Part shown: one piece after another, positions 20,923-31,895 of the stretch | How positions within the stretch are numbered: position 1 is the stretch's first letter | Layout: each line of letters opens with the position of its first letter | Assembly: GCF_043290135.1 (NCBI RefSeq) | Contig: NC_134700.1 | Span: 245,215,039-245,279,038 of the forward strand | Source: Rhipicephalus microplus | Lineage: Eukaryota > Arthropoda > Arachnida > Ixodida > Ixodidae | DNA: 64,000 nucleotides | Direction: 5' to 3' | Notes under the pieces: generated by a model | Databases searched by the model: none | Told to the model about the DNA's origin: nothing | Seen by the model: only the letters and a program-made list of their open reading frames with translations | Translations under genes and position numbers: made by a program

Positions 20923-22742
20923 TTTACCATGGGAGCCAATTTTTCGCCATAGATTTCCGATTCAGTATGGTAGCACAATGACCGAAGTCCTAGCTTGATT
21001 AACCTCCCTGCCTCTCTTCTTCGTTGATCTATCTTTTTTCCATATTAAGAAAAAAATAAGAGTACGTAGACGAAATTTGAATTTCTTCGTGTGTTCATGC
21101 TACGAATGTGTGGCTGTCATTTCTACCTTTCATAAGCCTTCACTACTTTGCGGGATTACGCAGAACTCAATCACTTTAGCAAGGCTCACCGATAACCACA
21201 TCGATTAAGAAATTAGCACCCTTGGGTAGCTTCGCAACGCACTGTTCCACGTGAACATTTTGATATGAAGTTTCAAATGCCCAAGCCATCTCTAAATAGA
21301 ATACTTTCAATCGGGGTCGGGTGTTACCTGTGTGATGAGTACCCAGGGTCAGACTCGTTAGAAACTTCTTTTTCTGTCGCAGAATTGCTCGTCGTGGAAT
21401 TCGAGCAAACAAGCGACCCTCCAGTTTCACAAGGGTACAAGAATAATGACAACAGCAACAAACATGTCATAATTCTTCAAACATGTGTATCTTGATCAGG
21501 AGAAAGTGAATAACTTTATTACAATAGGCCATGGAACAATAACATCGCGACCTCATGTAATGACCTTGATCTTGACACAAATATTTGCATATTCTGTTCT
21601 TCACTTTGCGAGCACAGTTGCCGTGGGTTTTTTTTTTCATATATGCCACGAAATACCATTGCGCTATTGTTTTTACTATAAAACCGTCGCAACCAACCAC
21701 TTATGGCGGACACAGAATCATCGCTCAGTTTAATTGGTTGCATATCTTCATTTGTTGTGGAATTTGTGACACTAACAAAGCCTTCACGATTATCGTTAAG
21801 ACTATCGTGAATAAAACACAACGTGATTCAAGCACGCCGTTCAGACTTACAGAACGTGACTTGGACTGTTGCTCATTTTTAACTTTATTTACGTTTGGCG
21901 CAAGTATGGTGGTGTTTCGGTATATCCCGTCGTATCACAGCTTAGATCATGTCGCCAACATGGCAGCGATGACTAGACTTGTCGAATATCACATGATGCG
22001 TATATACAGAGTTGTACCTCTACCACTATCAACTGCGTGCCAGCCAAAGCCCGCACCAGATCACGTGACTTCAAGGGCTCACAGTATGGGCATCGGCTGA
22101 CACTTTGCAAAGAAGACGACGAAGGAACGAGGTAAATCAGACACTTGTTTTGCCTGTTTCGCGAGTACTGTACAAGCATCTTCTAACGTGCTCCAGTCCG
22201 ATTGCAAGTGATCTCTACCAGTTTCAGCGCAGTGCTTCGTCACAGTGCTCATTAGTTAATCTTTTTCTGAGGCCTGCAATTTCAAATGCGTCCGTTTACG
22301 TATTCATGGAACGCGCAGCAAGGGTATAGAGTTTATCTTAACGATGCTTGCGAAGCAGCCGTATGACGTGGTCACACGTCTATCTGTGGACAGGGAAATA
22401 GGGGAGTCCAACCAGCATCGCTGTAGAGAAGTAGAACTCGTTGTTAAAACGCAGGAAGTTTAAATAAACAGACCAGCACTCTACGACAAGCGCGCGACGT
22501 AGTTTACCACGAACTCCGCTGGAAGAGATGAACGTCAGTTCTTTGAAACGTTTCCTGCTGGGCTCGGTGTTTACCGAAGCGTGACTTACAATTCTGTGTG
22601 GTAAAGTACACACGCTTCACAGGTAATACAGACTAGATGCAATGTTTTTCGCATGAGTGTCCATAGATGATGTATTCTTTTCTGTTCAATGCGAGAAATA
22701 GTTCGCGAGAGGTTCGTGTAAACAAGAGTGCGAACGGGTGTT
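20923..22742. other. No recognised feature
   Basis: Downstream of the Ty3 element there is no heat-shock protein sequence and no other named gene. Open frames such as 21,585-22,100 are AT-rich and without domains. Confidence 0.45.
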
Positions 22743-22908
22743 TCAAGGCAAGGGCCACGGCATGCCACTGAAGTCCACCGGCCCACCAAGTCCACTTCCA
22801 GCAAGCTCATGATGACCCTCATGGCCACATCATCGTTTCCTTCACTGTTGCTCCGATTTCCGGTTGTCAGGATGTTCCCACTCACGAATCTGTTCACCAG
22901 GTCCAGAT
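22743..22908 (-). pseudogene. cyc: cyc/BMAL1 last exon: C-terminal transactivation domain
   Basis: The acceptor TTCATCCTAG precedes 22,908. The frame reads SNSEGNDDVAMRVIMSLLE, close to the BMAL1 C-terminal segment around AMAVIMSLLEAD. After a frameshift near 22,786-22,792 the sequence gives GGPVDFSGMPWPLP and a TGA at 22,743-22,745, matching the BMAL1 terminus GGPVDFSDLPWPL. This activation domain is present in vertebrate and most arthropod proteins but absent from Drosophila CYC. The frameshift shows that this copy is not functional. Confidence 0.75.
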
Positions 22909-22965
22909 CTAGGATGAAGAAGCAGAACGTAAAACTACAGGCAAGATATTTTACTGAGGTAAAAA

Positions 22966-24510
22966 ATTGGCAGATCCCACGTACAGTGGTAATCCATGAT
23001 ATGCGAAGCACGAATGAGAAAGGTTGATATGTCACTCTAAAATCATCACAGCGTTACGAGGTGGAGGTAAATGATGCCGTACATGACTTCCGTGTCATGA
23101 TTATTGTGTTTGGATGTGTAGTTTACCTTCGTCATCTATTCACGTCACGTGATATCAAATTTAGTATATGTGGAGCTAGCGAAACGACCGCGAGCACGCA
23201 ATGAGTATGGTATGTTGTCATGTTCTTACGTGACCCGTGTGTCAGGATTATCATGTTTGCACCAGTCATATATTTTCGTCATCCATTGACGTCACGTAAC
23301 ATCCAATTTGGTATATGTGGCGCTAGCAAAACGGCTGCGGGCGCATCGTGAAGGGCCCCATATGCTCCAATGTAGCGTTGACGCGCGCGCACGCTGGGCA
23401 CAGCGACGCTACGTTAGCAAAACGCAACCACTCTATAATCTGACGCGAGGCACTACCGATGCGACCAGCGTCCGTCGACGCGACCCGACGGCAACCAGCG
23501 CGAAATACGACACGCTGCATTTCCCAGACAACACTGTGTCTCCCTCTTTTCGTGACAAAGGGACGCCGGACGTGCTGAAACGCGCGTCCGGCGTTCGCCT
23601 GCTAGTATAGGACAGGAGCGGTGTCTGACGTGGCAACGCCGGGGTAGACCCGACAAAATGAACGCCGGTCAGCACGCACACCGCGTCACGTCGAAATGTA
23701 TTGGCACCTTGACTGTGGCATGTATCATGTTCTCACATGACACCCATCTCATGATTAGCATGTTTGCGTCATTCACATACCTCGTAATTCATTGACGTCA
23801 CTTAATACCAAATTTGGCATATGTAAAGCTAGCGAAACGCCCGCGAGCGTATAATGAGTGTGGCATGTAATTATGTTGTTACATGACACGCATGCCGTGG
23901 TTATCATGTTTGTATGTGTCAGTTACCTATGTAGTTCGTTCGAGTCGCGTAATACTGAGTTTGGTACAAGTGAAGCTATCGAAACGGCCACGAGCGAATC
24001 ATGAGCGTAGCATGTAGTCATGTTGTTACATGACACGCATGCCGTGGTTATCATGTTTGCACCAGTCATATACCGTAATACCAGATTTGGTATATGTGAC
24101 GCTAGCGAAACGCCCGCGAGCGCATCATGAGCTTGGCGTTATAGTCATGTTGTTACATGACACGCATGTCATGATTTTCATGTTGGGGTCTGTCACTTGT
24201 GTTCGCAATGCAATTATGTGATACCATACCAGCTTTGCAACATGCCATGTGAACGAAACCACTGCAAGAGTTTCAAGACCATGAAAGATAAATCATGGCA
24301 TTCATGACATCCATGTCATGATTTTCATGACTAGTCAAATATGTTCTTCATACAGTCATCTTTTGCCATATCAAGTTTGGTATCGATGCCTTTTTTCGGA
24401 ACGGCCAGGAGAGCTAAAAGTCATAGGTGGCTAGATAGACAGACAGACAGACACACACCTACACACATCAGACAGACAGACAGACAGACAAACACACACA
24501 CACACACATC

Positions 24511-24543
<33 letters not shown>

Positions 24544-24929
24544 TTAGACAGACAGACACACACATGAGACAGACAGACATACACACACACATACACACAT
24601 CAGACAGACAGACAGACCCGCAGACAGACACACAGACACACAGACGGACAGACAGACACACAGACACACAGACGGACGGACGGACGGACGGACGGACGGA
24701 CGGATGGATGGATGGATGGATGGACGGACGGACGGACGGACGGACGGACGGATGGCTGGATGGATGGATGGGTGAATGGATGGATGGATGGATGGATGGA
24801 TGGATGGATGGATGGATGGATGGATGGATGGATGGATGGATGGATGGATGGATGGATGGATGGATGGATGGATGGATGGATGGATACGTTCAATGTCGCC
24901 GAAAATCACTATGACATGCTTCGCATATA
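22966..24929 (-). mobile_element. Microsatellite-bearing non-autonomous element, copy 2
   Basis: Reverse-oriented relative of 969-3,133. From right to left: ATGCGAAGCA (complement at about 24,917-24,927), a GTATC boundary, a GGAT/GGAC/GACA array, units of about 170 bp, the GC-rich block (about 23,340-23,720), more units, and TGCTTCGCAT (complement at about 23,000-23,010), with similarity continuing to about 22,966. It has no SINE, unlike copy 1. It sits in an intron of the cycle/BMAL1 pseudogene, about 55 bp upstream of the last exon. Confidence 0.6.
24431..24890. repeat. Compound microsatellite (GACA/CACA/GGAC/GGAT)
   Basis: About 460 bp of changing tetranucleotide repeats; the GGAT part (about 24,776-24,885) is nearly perfect. 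Open frames across it (Met-Asp-Gly-Trp or His-Pro-Ser-Ile repeats) are artefacts. Confidence 0.95.
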
Positions 24930-25048
24930 AAAAATAGTGAAAGAGGCGTTATTTTCTGCAACAATGCTGGAGTTACTCTTCGACTGGGAGAGTGTTTGCA
25001 GCAATACGAGGGCGAGGTTATCTAAGGGAAAGCTTGAGTGGAACTCAC

Positions 25049-25195
25049 TTTTTGTCTATGAAAAGAAACTTCCCGTCGGCCGCGTGCCTAGATACGAACT
25101 GTACCGCCTCGGCATCAAGTGCGGTCCTTGTGACGGAGCTGCTGGCATGATCTCCGTGCACCCTGCCCACGGCCACTAAGCAGCTCAGGTTGCAC
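25049..25195 (-). pseudogene. cyc: cyc/BMAL1 exon joining the PAS linker to PAS-B
   Basis: The acceptor is TTTTCCAG before 25,195 and the donor is GTGAGT at 25,048-25,043. The frame reads CNLSCLVAVGRVHGDH and then QFVSRHAADGKFLFIDK, matching the BMAL1/CYC segments CNLSCLVAIGR and SRHxxxGKFLFIDQR. It joins in phase with the preceding exon (GAA GG / G TGC, giving E-G-C-N-L-S-C), as in BMAL1. This exon by itself has no stop. The next PAS-B exon is not found before the inserted repeat. Confidence 0.8.
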
Positions 25196-25230
25196 CTGGA
25201 AAACAACGTGCAGAGTTTATTTCGAGGCAC

Positions 25231-26253
25231 CCCGACTAAGAGACCCCCGAGGTGTCAACGTAGCGTATATCCGACAGAAGGAGCTCCCACACAGAATCTT
25301 CAAAAGAACTTGAAGTACTGAGATTTAGTTACACGTTAACAAACCATCACTCGAGAAATGTGACGCAATGCAGACGCCCTTCTCACACACTACCTGCAAA
25401 CTGTGCCTCGTACTCTAGTTACAAATTCCAAACTTTGAGGCAAATGCAATACCGTTGTTTAGCTCTGCACAGTTTAAATTGAGTGTTAAACGCCGCAACT
25501 AACCTTAATTTTATTTCTTCGACGCTGCAAGAAGCGAAATCAGCATATGCAGTCTGCGATGATCACGCCATGATATCCTCGTCCTTGTAATGAACATATT
25601 CGTATCCCAAAGGCGAGTGGATGGCTCGTTAAGGAATATCGGGAATAACTTTGAACTTATCTGCCGATGACTAGCCCAAGTGAAACTCGTAAGTACCGGT
25701 GAATAATAATGCCTGAAAAGAGACTCTGGGGAGGAGAGATCACCAGCAAGATCTGCAACACCACCACCGTCATCATCGACGCTTTTGGCTTATTTCTAGT
25801 GCAAGTCTGGTGAGTGCGATTTCTTCATCTTTCTTTCCCGTTTTCTGAAAACTTCTCCAAACAGGGTAATACGAACAGGCCCAGTTCAGTTCTATGAGAC
25901 CTCGTCTCTTTCTCACTGCCTATACTTCCCCAAAATGCCTTTCTCAACTTTCTGGAGTGTAGTGGGGGGAGGAGGGTGACCAGAGCAATGTCATTCATAC
26001 CTGCCATCTGCCCCCGCTCCCCCCTGTTTTGTAAATTATTGGAGGGTAGAAGGAGAGTGCGTCTTCTTGCAAGTGGCATCTTTACTATGTACGAAGTTAC
26101 GTATCCAATCTGACAGTTTACAACAAAAAGAAAAGAAAAATGATGTACTCATGATGATTGGCCTTGCGTGAACTGATGACTAGGACAAATAGAGAAACAA
26201 GTACGAGCGCTACCATACCAACTAGCCCACGCCGCTACCCTTCTAAGTTATAA
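25231..26253. other. Intronic sequence of the cyc pseudogene
   Basis: Lies between two recognised exons. No other gene or named repeat seen. Confidence 0.5.
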
Positions 26254-26275
26254 TGCGCTTGCGTAGTCTCCGAAC

Positions 26276-26510
26276 CCTTCGCAGTCGTCCGCTGGGGCGT
26301 CTTCGTACAAACTGAGCTTGGCGAGTGCCCACGACTTGAGGTAGCCGGTGCAGTGGATGACCGAGCATCGGCTGTCGAAGCTGTGCGACTTTCAGTGTCA
26401 CTGGCCTCCCGTCGCGGTGTCGGCCTCCTCCTTGAGGGTCGCCTACGCCTTGCATTTCATCCGACAGAAGAAGAAGCGACGAGCACTAGGACACAGCCTG
26501 CTCTGCCACT
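26276..26510 (-). pseudogene. cyc: cyc/BMAL1 PAS linker exon with three stops
   Basis: The acceptor is AATTTCCAG before 26,510 and the donor is GTTCGG at 26,275. The frame reads SRLCPSARRFFFCRMKCKA and later CSVIHCTGYLKSW, matching RLCPGARRSFFCRMK and VIQCTGYLKSW of CYC and the equivalent BMAL1 region between PAS-A and PAS-B. Three in-frame stops (TAG, TGA, TGA) lie between these blocks; the two TGA codons are where CGA would be expected, consistent with CpG decay. The reading frame is otherwise preserved, so decay appears moderate. Confidence 0.82.
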
Positions 26511-26639
26511 CTGGAAATTCCCCTTCCAGCGGCAGCATCGCTGCGTGAACCGGGGCAAATGGGTCGCGAGTAATGGCGAATACATAGGTCAGTAGAAATT
26601 GTGCAGCTAACTTGAACTCACTCATGAAACATATCTGGT

Positions 26640-26800
26640 GCTCTGGACTCACTCGAACCCAGGCTCACCAACGTTTTTCTGAGCCTGACTCACTCGGACT
26701 CAAACTCACCAAATTATTACTCACCCGCACTGACTCAGGCTGAGGCTCATGGCTCGACCTTAGTCTCAGTGAGTCAACTCATGAGTGAGTTCACCGACCT
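26640..26800. repeat. Degenerate GACTCACTC-type low-complexity repeat
   Basis: Cryptic repetition of CTCACTCGGACTCA-like words. It includes three TGACTCA/TGAGTCA heptamers, the AP-1 consensus, at about 26,683, 26,731 and 26,783. The repetition itself explains them. Confidence 0.6.
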
Positions 26801-27800
26801 AAGCATAGGGCAGAAGACTAAACTTACGTTGAAAAAGGACAATGTCGGTTTACCCGTACAGATCCTAGAAGAGTGTCCTTGTGTCAGGATGAAGCCTCCT
26901 AAGAGCTGATATGCAAGGTTCTACGTTCTGAGCTGTACCGCCAAGTGCGTCTCTGCCAGCAAGTTCTGTTCACGAGTTTACGTTTAGCACCCACCTTTTT
27001 TGACGTCTGTGTCGCCTTTTCCTTCTTTTTTTTTCAAACGTGCCACACTAATTCGAGCTATCTCCGTGGGTAACCAACTCACCCGAGCCCCAACACTCTT
27101 GAGCCAAGATTGGCCTTGCTACCACTTCTGTGAAGTGTGATGGTTCGGTTGGTTTTACTCTAACCGGAAGGTGGTGATTCTCGTTGGAGAGTAATGACAC
27201 TTTATTACCTAATTTTTTGGGTGGGAACATCTACATTATTGCATCCTATTGTTTGTCCTCTTTGCTATTCATGATTATCCCTTTCTATTGGCACTGTGTA
27301 ATACAATTATATCATCTATCTATTTCTTACTGTTCATCTTTTATCCCTTCCTTTCTGTCATTCCCAGTTTTCCCCAATCCCAAGTGTAGGGTAGCCAACC
27401 GAGCCAAAGCTTGGTTAACCTCGCTGCCTTTCTTCTCCGGTTCTTTCTCTCTCCTTTATTCCTCTAACCTATCGCTTTGAGCCGACTTGAAGATGACAGA
27501 GTATTAATTCAACTTCCCTATGTTTCCACAGTGGTTGCTCATCACATTCTTGTCTCTCTTTTTCAGACGTACGTTTCAAACTCTGACTCGGAAACATTGG
27601 TCGCAGCAGCTCGTGTGGGTCGTTTTCTACTACATTTCTGTGAAAAACAAGATACGTAAACTGCCGCACTATTTTCGTTTTTTTTTTACACGATAGTATT
27701 TTACGCAGGGGTCCACAACGGCTTCGTAAGGTATTTCCGTCACGGATATGACGTTGTGAAATATTTTATTACAGATAACAAGAAGAGAAAGTAACTCAAA

Positions 27801-27868
27801 GGGACGCCGAACCAGTGACCTCACGCTCCACAGTGCGCGACGCTAACCACTAAATCACAGAGCGACTC
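27801..27868 (-). repeat. tRNA-like sequence, probable SINE head
   Basis: The minus strand has an A-box-like TGATTTAGTGGTTAGCG and a B-box-like GGTCACTGGTTCGGCG at tRNA-like spacing. No acceptor stem pairing was verified. Likely the head of a tRNA-derived SINE, not a gene. Confidence 0.4.
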
Positions 27869-27959
27869 TTCTCCAACATGTTACCAGAGAACCATTTATA
27901 TACACCATGTACCACTGGCAGTCCTCAGAGCTCGGAAACTACAGCACGTTTTAGTAGTC

Positions 27960-28150
27960 AGTAGCGATATGGCACGACGGATGCAGGTAGGGCGGGCGCG
28001 TTCCGAAGGTCGTCGTGCCATGCCTAACCGCCCGTCGCTGCGCATGTGCGCGCAGGCTCCGAAGCGCGCGCATATGAAGGCTCCCTAGCGCCTCCACCTA
28101 GCGTGGTCGGCATGGCCTAAGGGCGTTAGGTGTTCTTTAGCATGGTGACT
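27960..28150. other. CpG-rich segment with a hairpin
   Basis: GC- and CpG-rich compared with its neighbours, with ATGGCACGACG and CGTCGTGCCAT forming an 11-bp stem across about 40 bp. It lies in the inferred pseudogene intron. Function unknown. Confidence 0.35.
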
Positions 28151-28989
28151 CACTCACGCGCACGCTTATATTGAAAAAGGGGTGCTTTGTGCCTCTTGTG
28201 CTTCCACCGTAAGTTTGCTTTGAAATTAGTGTTTGAAGAAAGCGCCAACGTCAATTATATCGCTACCGCGGCCACGTTTACAAAAGAAGCGAGCTGCTCA
28301 CACACCAAGTAGAAATTTTGAGGTACACATACGCGCTGCAAATTTCGGGCTGCTTGCCGTTCTTCGCGCGACATTTCAATTTATTACTGCAGCATTCATT
28401 CCTTAGCCCTTGTGACGAAGCAATGCATAATGAATGCTCAACTACCTCTGAGAGGGCGCGTTTCACTTTTGTGTTATAATGATTTCCAAAAAGTGGGATC
28501 AACCACGTCTTTTATGCTGAGACCGAGATGAATGTGAGAAAATGCCATGGTACTTTCTCCCTCACCTGAGTGTAGTTGAGCGTCTGTTGCACTGACTCCG
28601 ACATAAACAGGTTGCGACCGTGGTCGCAGTTCACAATGAACAAAAAACCGTCAGCCCCCCGCAAAAAAAAGAAAAGAAAATTCATCAGAAATACTTTAGG
28701 TAAGAGCTTTTTAAATGTGTCATTTTTTATAATACGTGTTCTTCAATGCCTCACTGAAAGAGTTTGGTTAAAGTCACTGTAGGAAACCCCACGTCATACT
28801 AGCTATACACCGGAACACAACAAGCTCAATGCTGACTGCTATATTGAAAAGCACGTGGCGCCATCTGCTGCAAGCGCCGGGAAGCAACATCCTCAACTGT
28901 CACGCGAGCAGACGCTCTGCCAATCAAACGCGAAACTTCACAACCCGAGTGCGGCTGTAAGCATGTTCCGTGCTGTTCCTGTTTCGAGC

Positions 28990-29072
28990 TGGAATTTTAT
29001 GCTGATTTTGTGTGAAACGTCGACGAGACCTTTGTCGACAGTCCGGAAGGTCTGCAGCACACGCATTGCAGA
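28990..29072 (-). pseudogene. cyc: Possible remnant of the cyc/BMAL1 PAS-A exon
   Basis: After an acceptor-like GCTTCTGCAG the frame contains SAMRVLQTFRTVDKGLVDVS, weakly resembling the AADGFLFVV...CDRGKILFVS start of PAS-A. It lies in the right place between the 30,367 donor and the 26,510 acceptor. The match is low and could be chance. Confidence 0.28.
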
Positions 29073-30366
29073 CTGCAGAAGCAACTTCATTAGGTACGTA
29101 TTATCCAACTGAAAGAAACGTGAACAGCGTTAACTGTGGCGTACCATGGCTGTGACAAGGCAGAACATGTGCTGTAAGCCGGCGTCAACGAAGCACTAGA
29201 ATCTGGCTCCAACTTACGCTCATGCACAGCATGTCTATCAATCGCCAGTCCTGTCGGGCACTCGGAACACACACGCGGTGAAAAAGTGCCAGCCAGAACA
29301 AGATTTTAAAATGCTATGGTGACGCCAGCCGAAAGCACATGTAGATTCGCCTAGTGACAGTAAAGGCATGTCGCAGTTCGACCGAGTCGAAATTCATGAT
29401 TTCCACGCCGTTCACATCTCTTTGCATCGCGATAGTGGGCCGTTACAGTTGTACTAAACATGCGTGGCGCGTGCATCCACGCGTGAGTCGTAATACGTAT
29501 ATCCAACTATTGACATGCGGCCTGCGAAAGAGTACGGCAATAGTTTTGTGCCACATACTACAGGCATACTGCACGTAAATAGCTGCTGTAAAGTGGGACA
29601 GCTGAAGTTATGCGAATAAACGTAATAAGTATACTTACCCGCACACTTCACTGGGCTCGTAGTTTTTCCTGCTGATTGCAATTAAACCCTATAGGGCGGC
29701 GGAGCTCAGCTTTTTCGTTGTGGACGGAAATCTGTGCAATCGCAAAACCCCACACCGCCACGATTCCCGCGATGCGCTGTGAACTTCACAGGCAGTGCTC
29801 AGCAATCTCTTCATCTTGCGCTGGTTGTTGTCGCATCAGATGACAGCGCAGTGGTACCCAGATGACATTTTATAAGCGGGCGCAGCGTGAACAGGCGCTT
29901 TCTCGCGTTTTAAACTCGCAGAACCACTGCATGCCGTGCTAGCGAGGCGCGCCTTGGCAGTTCCAAACAAATTATGGTGCCTCTGGGAGCGAGAGTATAC
30001 CGCCAAAGGCGCCTGGGTGCGAGATAGGTGTGCTCTCGTCTATAGTTTATGAACTTCGAGTTTTCACGATGAGCATTTGCAAAGAGTGAATGTCCCGCCC
30101 CGTTGTTATCATCAGATAAACAATTTGTGGTTCTTGCTGCTAAAGCTTATTCGTGCGGGAGTACAAAAGAATGCGCAACGTGGCACCAAACAATGTCCGA
30201 TAAAGACAGCCTCAGAGTAGCTGCAGTAAATACGACGAGAGGTTGCTAGTCGATTGATATCTTGATCGCAAGTGAAAATAAGCTTTCTGGGTAACTTCGA
30301 ACTTCAGTTAAACAAAGGTTATTTAGGGGAATGACCTTTCAGAATTCAAGTTACGCTATCACTTAC

Positions 30367-30446
30367 CTGTAAGACAACGTTTTTGACGTCCTCCTCTAAC
30401 AACCATGGGAGCTCGTAGTGCCCTTCCGTGTACAAATTTATGGAAC
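30367..30446 (-). pseudogene. cyc: cyc/BMAL1 exon between bHLH and PAS-A
   Basis: The 80-bp exon has acceptor AATAATGCAG and donor GTAAGT. It encodes SINLYTEGHYELPWLLEEDV followed by KNVVLQ, aligning position by position with BMAL1 NPYTEANYKPTFLSDDELKHLIL. It has no stop, and most changes are conservative (E/D, V/L/I). It ends at the same point before AADGFLF where the vertebrate gene is thought to have an intron. Confidence 0.72.
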
Positions 30447-30753
30447 CTGCATTATTTAAGACATAATAATGGTATGAGCTAAATACGACCACCCACCATA
30501 AACACCAGTAATGCTCTTAGGCATAAATGGCCCATGAGTCGATTAATGAGATTGATTTGCCGACTGACATTCGTAATGCGAGCAAGCACTGCGAAGTATC
30601 GCAGTACAACAAATGATCGCTGAACGAATACATGGCATCGTTTTATGTGCAATAATTGATCATTAAAAGTGCAGTAAATGTTCAGCTAAGTTTCTGTAAA
30701 GAACGCGCATTCGAAGGAGCATTGTTCGTCGACCTCAGTGGTCGTGACGAGCA

Positions 30754-30904
30754 TGTCTTGATGTGCTGTTCGACCATGCGGGGTACGGTCAACTTGCCCA
30801 GCTTCCGGGACATCGCCCTGCACATGAGCACCAGGGAGGCCATCTCGCTGCTGTACATGTTCATTTTGTCTCGGAGTCACATCTCGATATAGCTGTGGTT
30901 CTGC
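30754..30904 (-). pseudogene. cyc: cyc/BMAL1 bHLH exon with a stop in the basic region
   Basis: After the acceptor GGATTTGCAG (ending 30,905) the frame reads QNHSYIEM, stop, LRDKMN, then MASLVLMCRAMSRKLGKLTV and MVEQHIKT. This matches QNHSEIEKRRRDKMN and [31 protein letters not shown] of CYC/BMAL1. The TGA at 30,877-30,879 replaces an arginine of the DNA-contacting basic region. Codon use is GC-ending, as in a former exon. The 3' boundary is unclear: no donor in the correct phase was found after 30,754. Confidence 0.8.
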
Positions 30905-31150
30905 CTGCAAATCCAGATTCAGCCGTGAGCCCATTGGCCGAACGTGTAGCGAAACACTTAGAGTGACACGTTTACAGCGGTAACGCCTTTACGATATCTA
31001 TCTATTGTCGTTTTTTAGCATCAAGAAATAAAAAAAACGTTGTAGGCTACACTTCCTTCGTAATAGGCATAAAATGCAGGCACACATTTTTCTGCAATGC
31101 ACATCAAAAGCAAAAGTCGTTGAACTCCGCTAGCTCGCACAAAAAAAAAT

Positions 31151-31895
31151 GGCAGCATATCCACGGAGTGAATGATGGAGAGTGGGGCGAAGCATTCATC
31201 CGTCCATTCGTTCTTGCTTCCGTCCGTCAATGCGTCTGTCTGGGTGACCATCCATGCGTCTATCCACCCGTCCGTGCGTGCGTCTGTTCGTGCGTCCGTC
31301 CCTGCATTCGTCCATGCATCCGCCCCTGCGTCCGTTCATGCGTCTGTTCATGCATCTGTCTGTGTGTCCGTCTGTCCATATAGTCAACACTCCAAGTACC
31401 ACCATCTAGCTCGCATCTTTTCATCATATATTACTCATATAGAAGCACCGCCATTCAGCGGACATTCCAAGGACTAAACGAGAGGTGGCACACGCACACT
31501 TTCTTACGGCTTGCGCTTCGTATCTACTTCCCACCTTTAACCACCTCGAGTTCATGGTATATACTAGTTCACTATATCCATGGCACTGCAGCCCAACGCT
31601 CGCTAAACCCTTCTAAAACCAAGGAGGTTACACCCAGCGAGTATAACGTAGCAACCCTTTCTTCTCAGATAGTGGTCAATGTACATGCCAATGGCTGCTA
31701 ATGGGGAATGAGAGACAGGAGCATTCGGCTTTTAGGTAACTCGCACTCCGCGAATTTTTATTGTTCAACAAAACACCGGAGAAATCTCCCATAGGCACCA
31801 CCTTGCAGGTCAAAATGTAACACTGGTTACACAATACGACTACGACAACGAGGGACGAACGGCTGCCGCTTTAAGGAGCTTCACCCCTAAAAACA
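31151..31895 (+). mobile_element. TCCG/TCTG-microsatellite element with GCGAAGC-type ends
   Basis: The left end has CATATCCACGGAGTGAATGA and GGGGCGAAGC (about 31,184-31,193). A degenerate TCCG/TCTG/TGCG array (about 31,196-31,378) follows, then a spacer like that at 10,830-10,925, and the right end AAGGAGCTTCACCCCTAAAAA (about 31,873-31,893). It is the most complete relative of 10,581-11,140. Confidence 0.58.

Larger units (their letters stand above)
22743..30904 (-). pseudogene. cyc: Intron-containing pseudogene of clock gene cycle/BMAL1
   Basis: Cycle/BMAL1 is the bHLH-PAS partner of CLOCK in the circadian transcription loop. Pieces matching it lie in the right order on the minus strand: a bHLH exon (30,754-30,904), a short exon leading into PAS-A (30,367-30,446), possibly part of PAS-A (about 28,990-29,072), a PAS linker exon (26,276-26,510), the next exon (25,049-25,195), and the C-terminal activation-domain exon (22,743-22,908). 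Several have GT/AG splice sites in compatible phase, so this is not a processed retrocopy. It is broken: stops in the bHLH and linker exons, a frameshift in the last exon, and most of PAS-A and PAS-B not found. A TE occupies the intron at 22,966-24,929. The intact gene should lie elsewhere in the genome. N-terminal exons were not seen. Residue comparisons are from memory, not alignment. Confidence 0.72.

Noticed and set aside
20919..21200. Search for an Hsp70 coding start after the Ty3 element to match the heat-shock promoter
   Set aside because: The ATG at 20,929 is followed by a stop after seven codons, and no Hsp70 signature is seen.
21585..22100. 171-codon plus-strand frame
   Set aside because: AT-rich, without domain or splice context; probably random.
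24544..24930. MDGWMDG and HPSIHPSI frames of about 100 codons
   Set aside because: Artefacts of GGAT/GGAC repeats; open in all frames because the repeat lacks stops.
26640..26800. Cluster of three AP-1-like heptamers considered as an enhancer
   Set aside because: The whole stretch is a degenerate GACTCACTC repeat, so the motif count is expected from composition.
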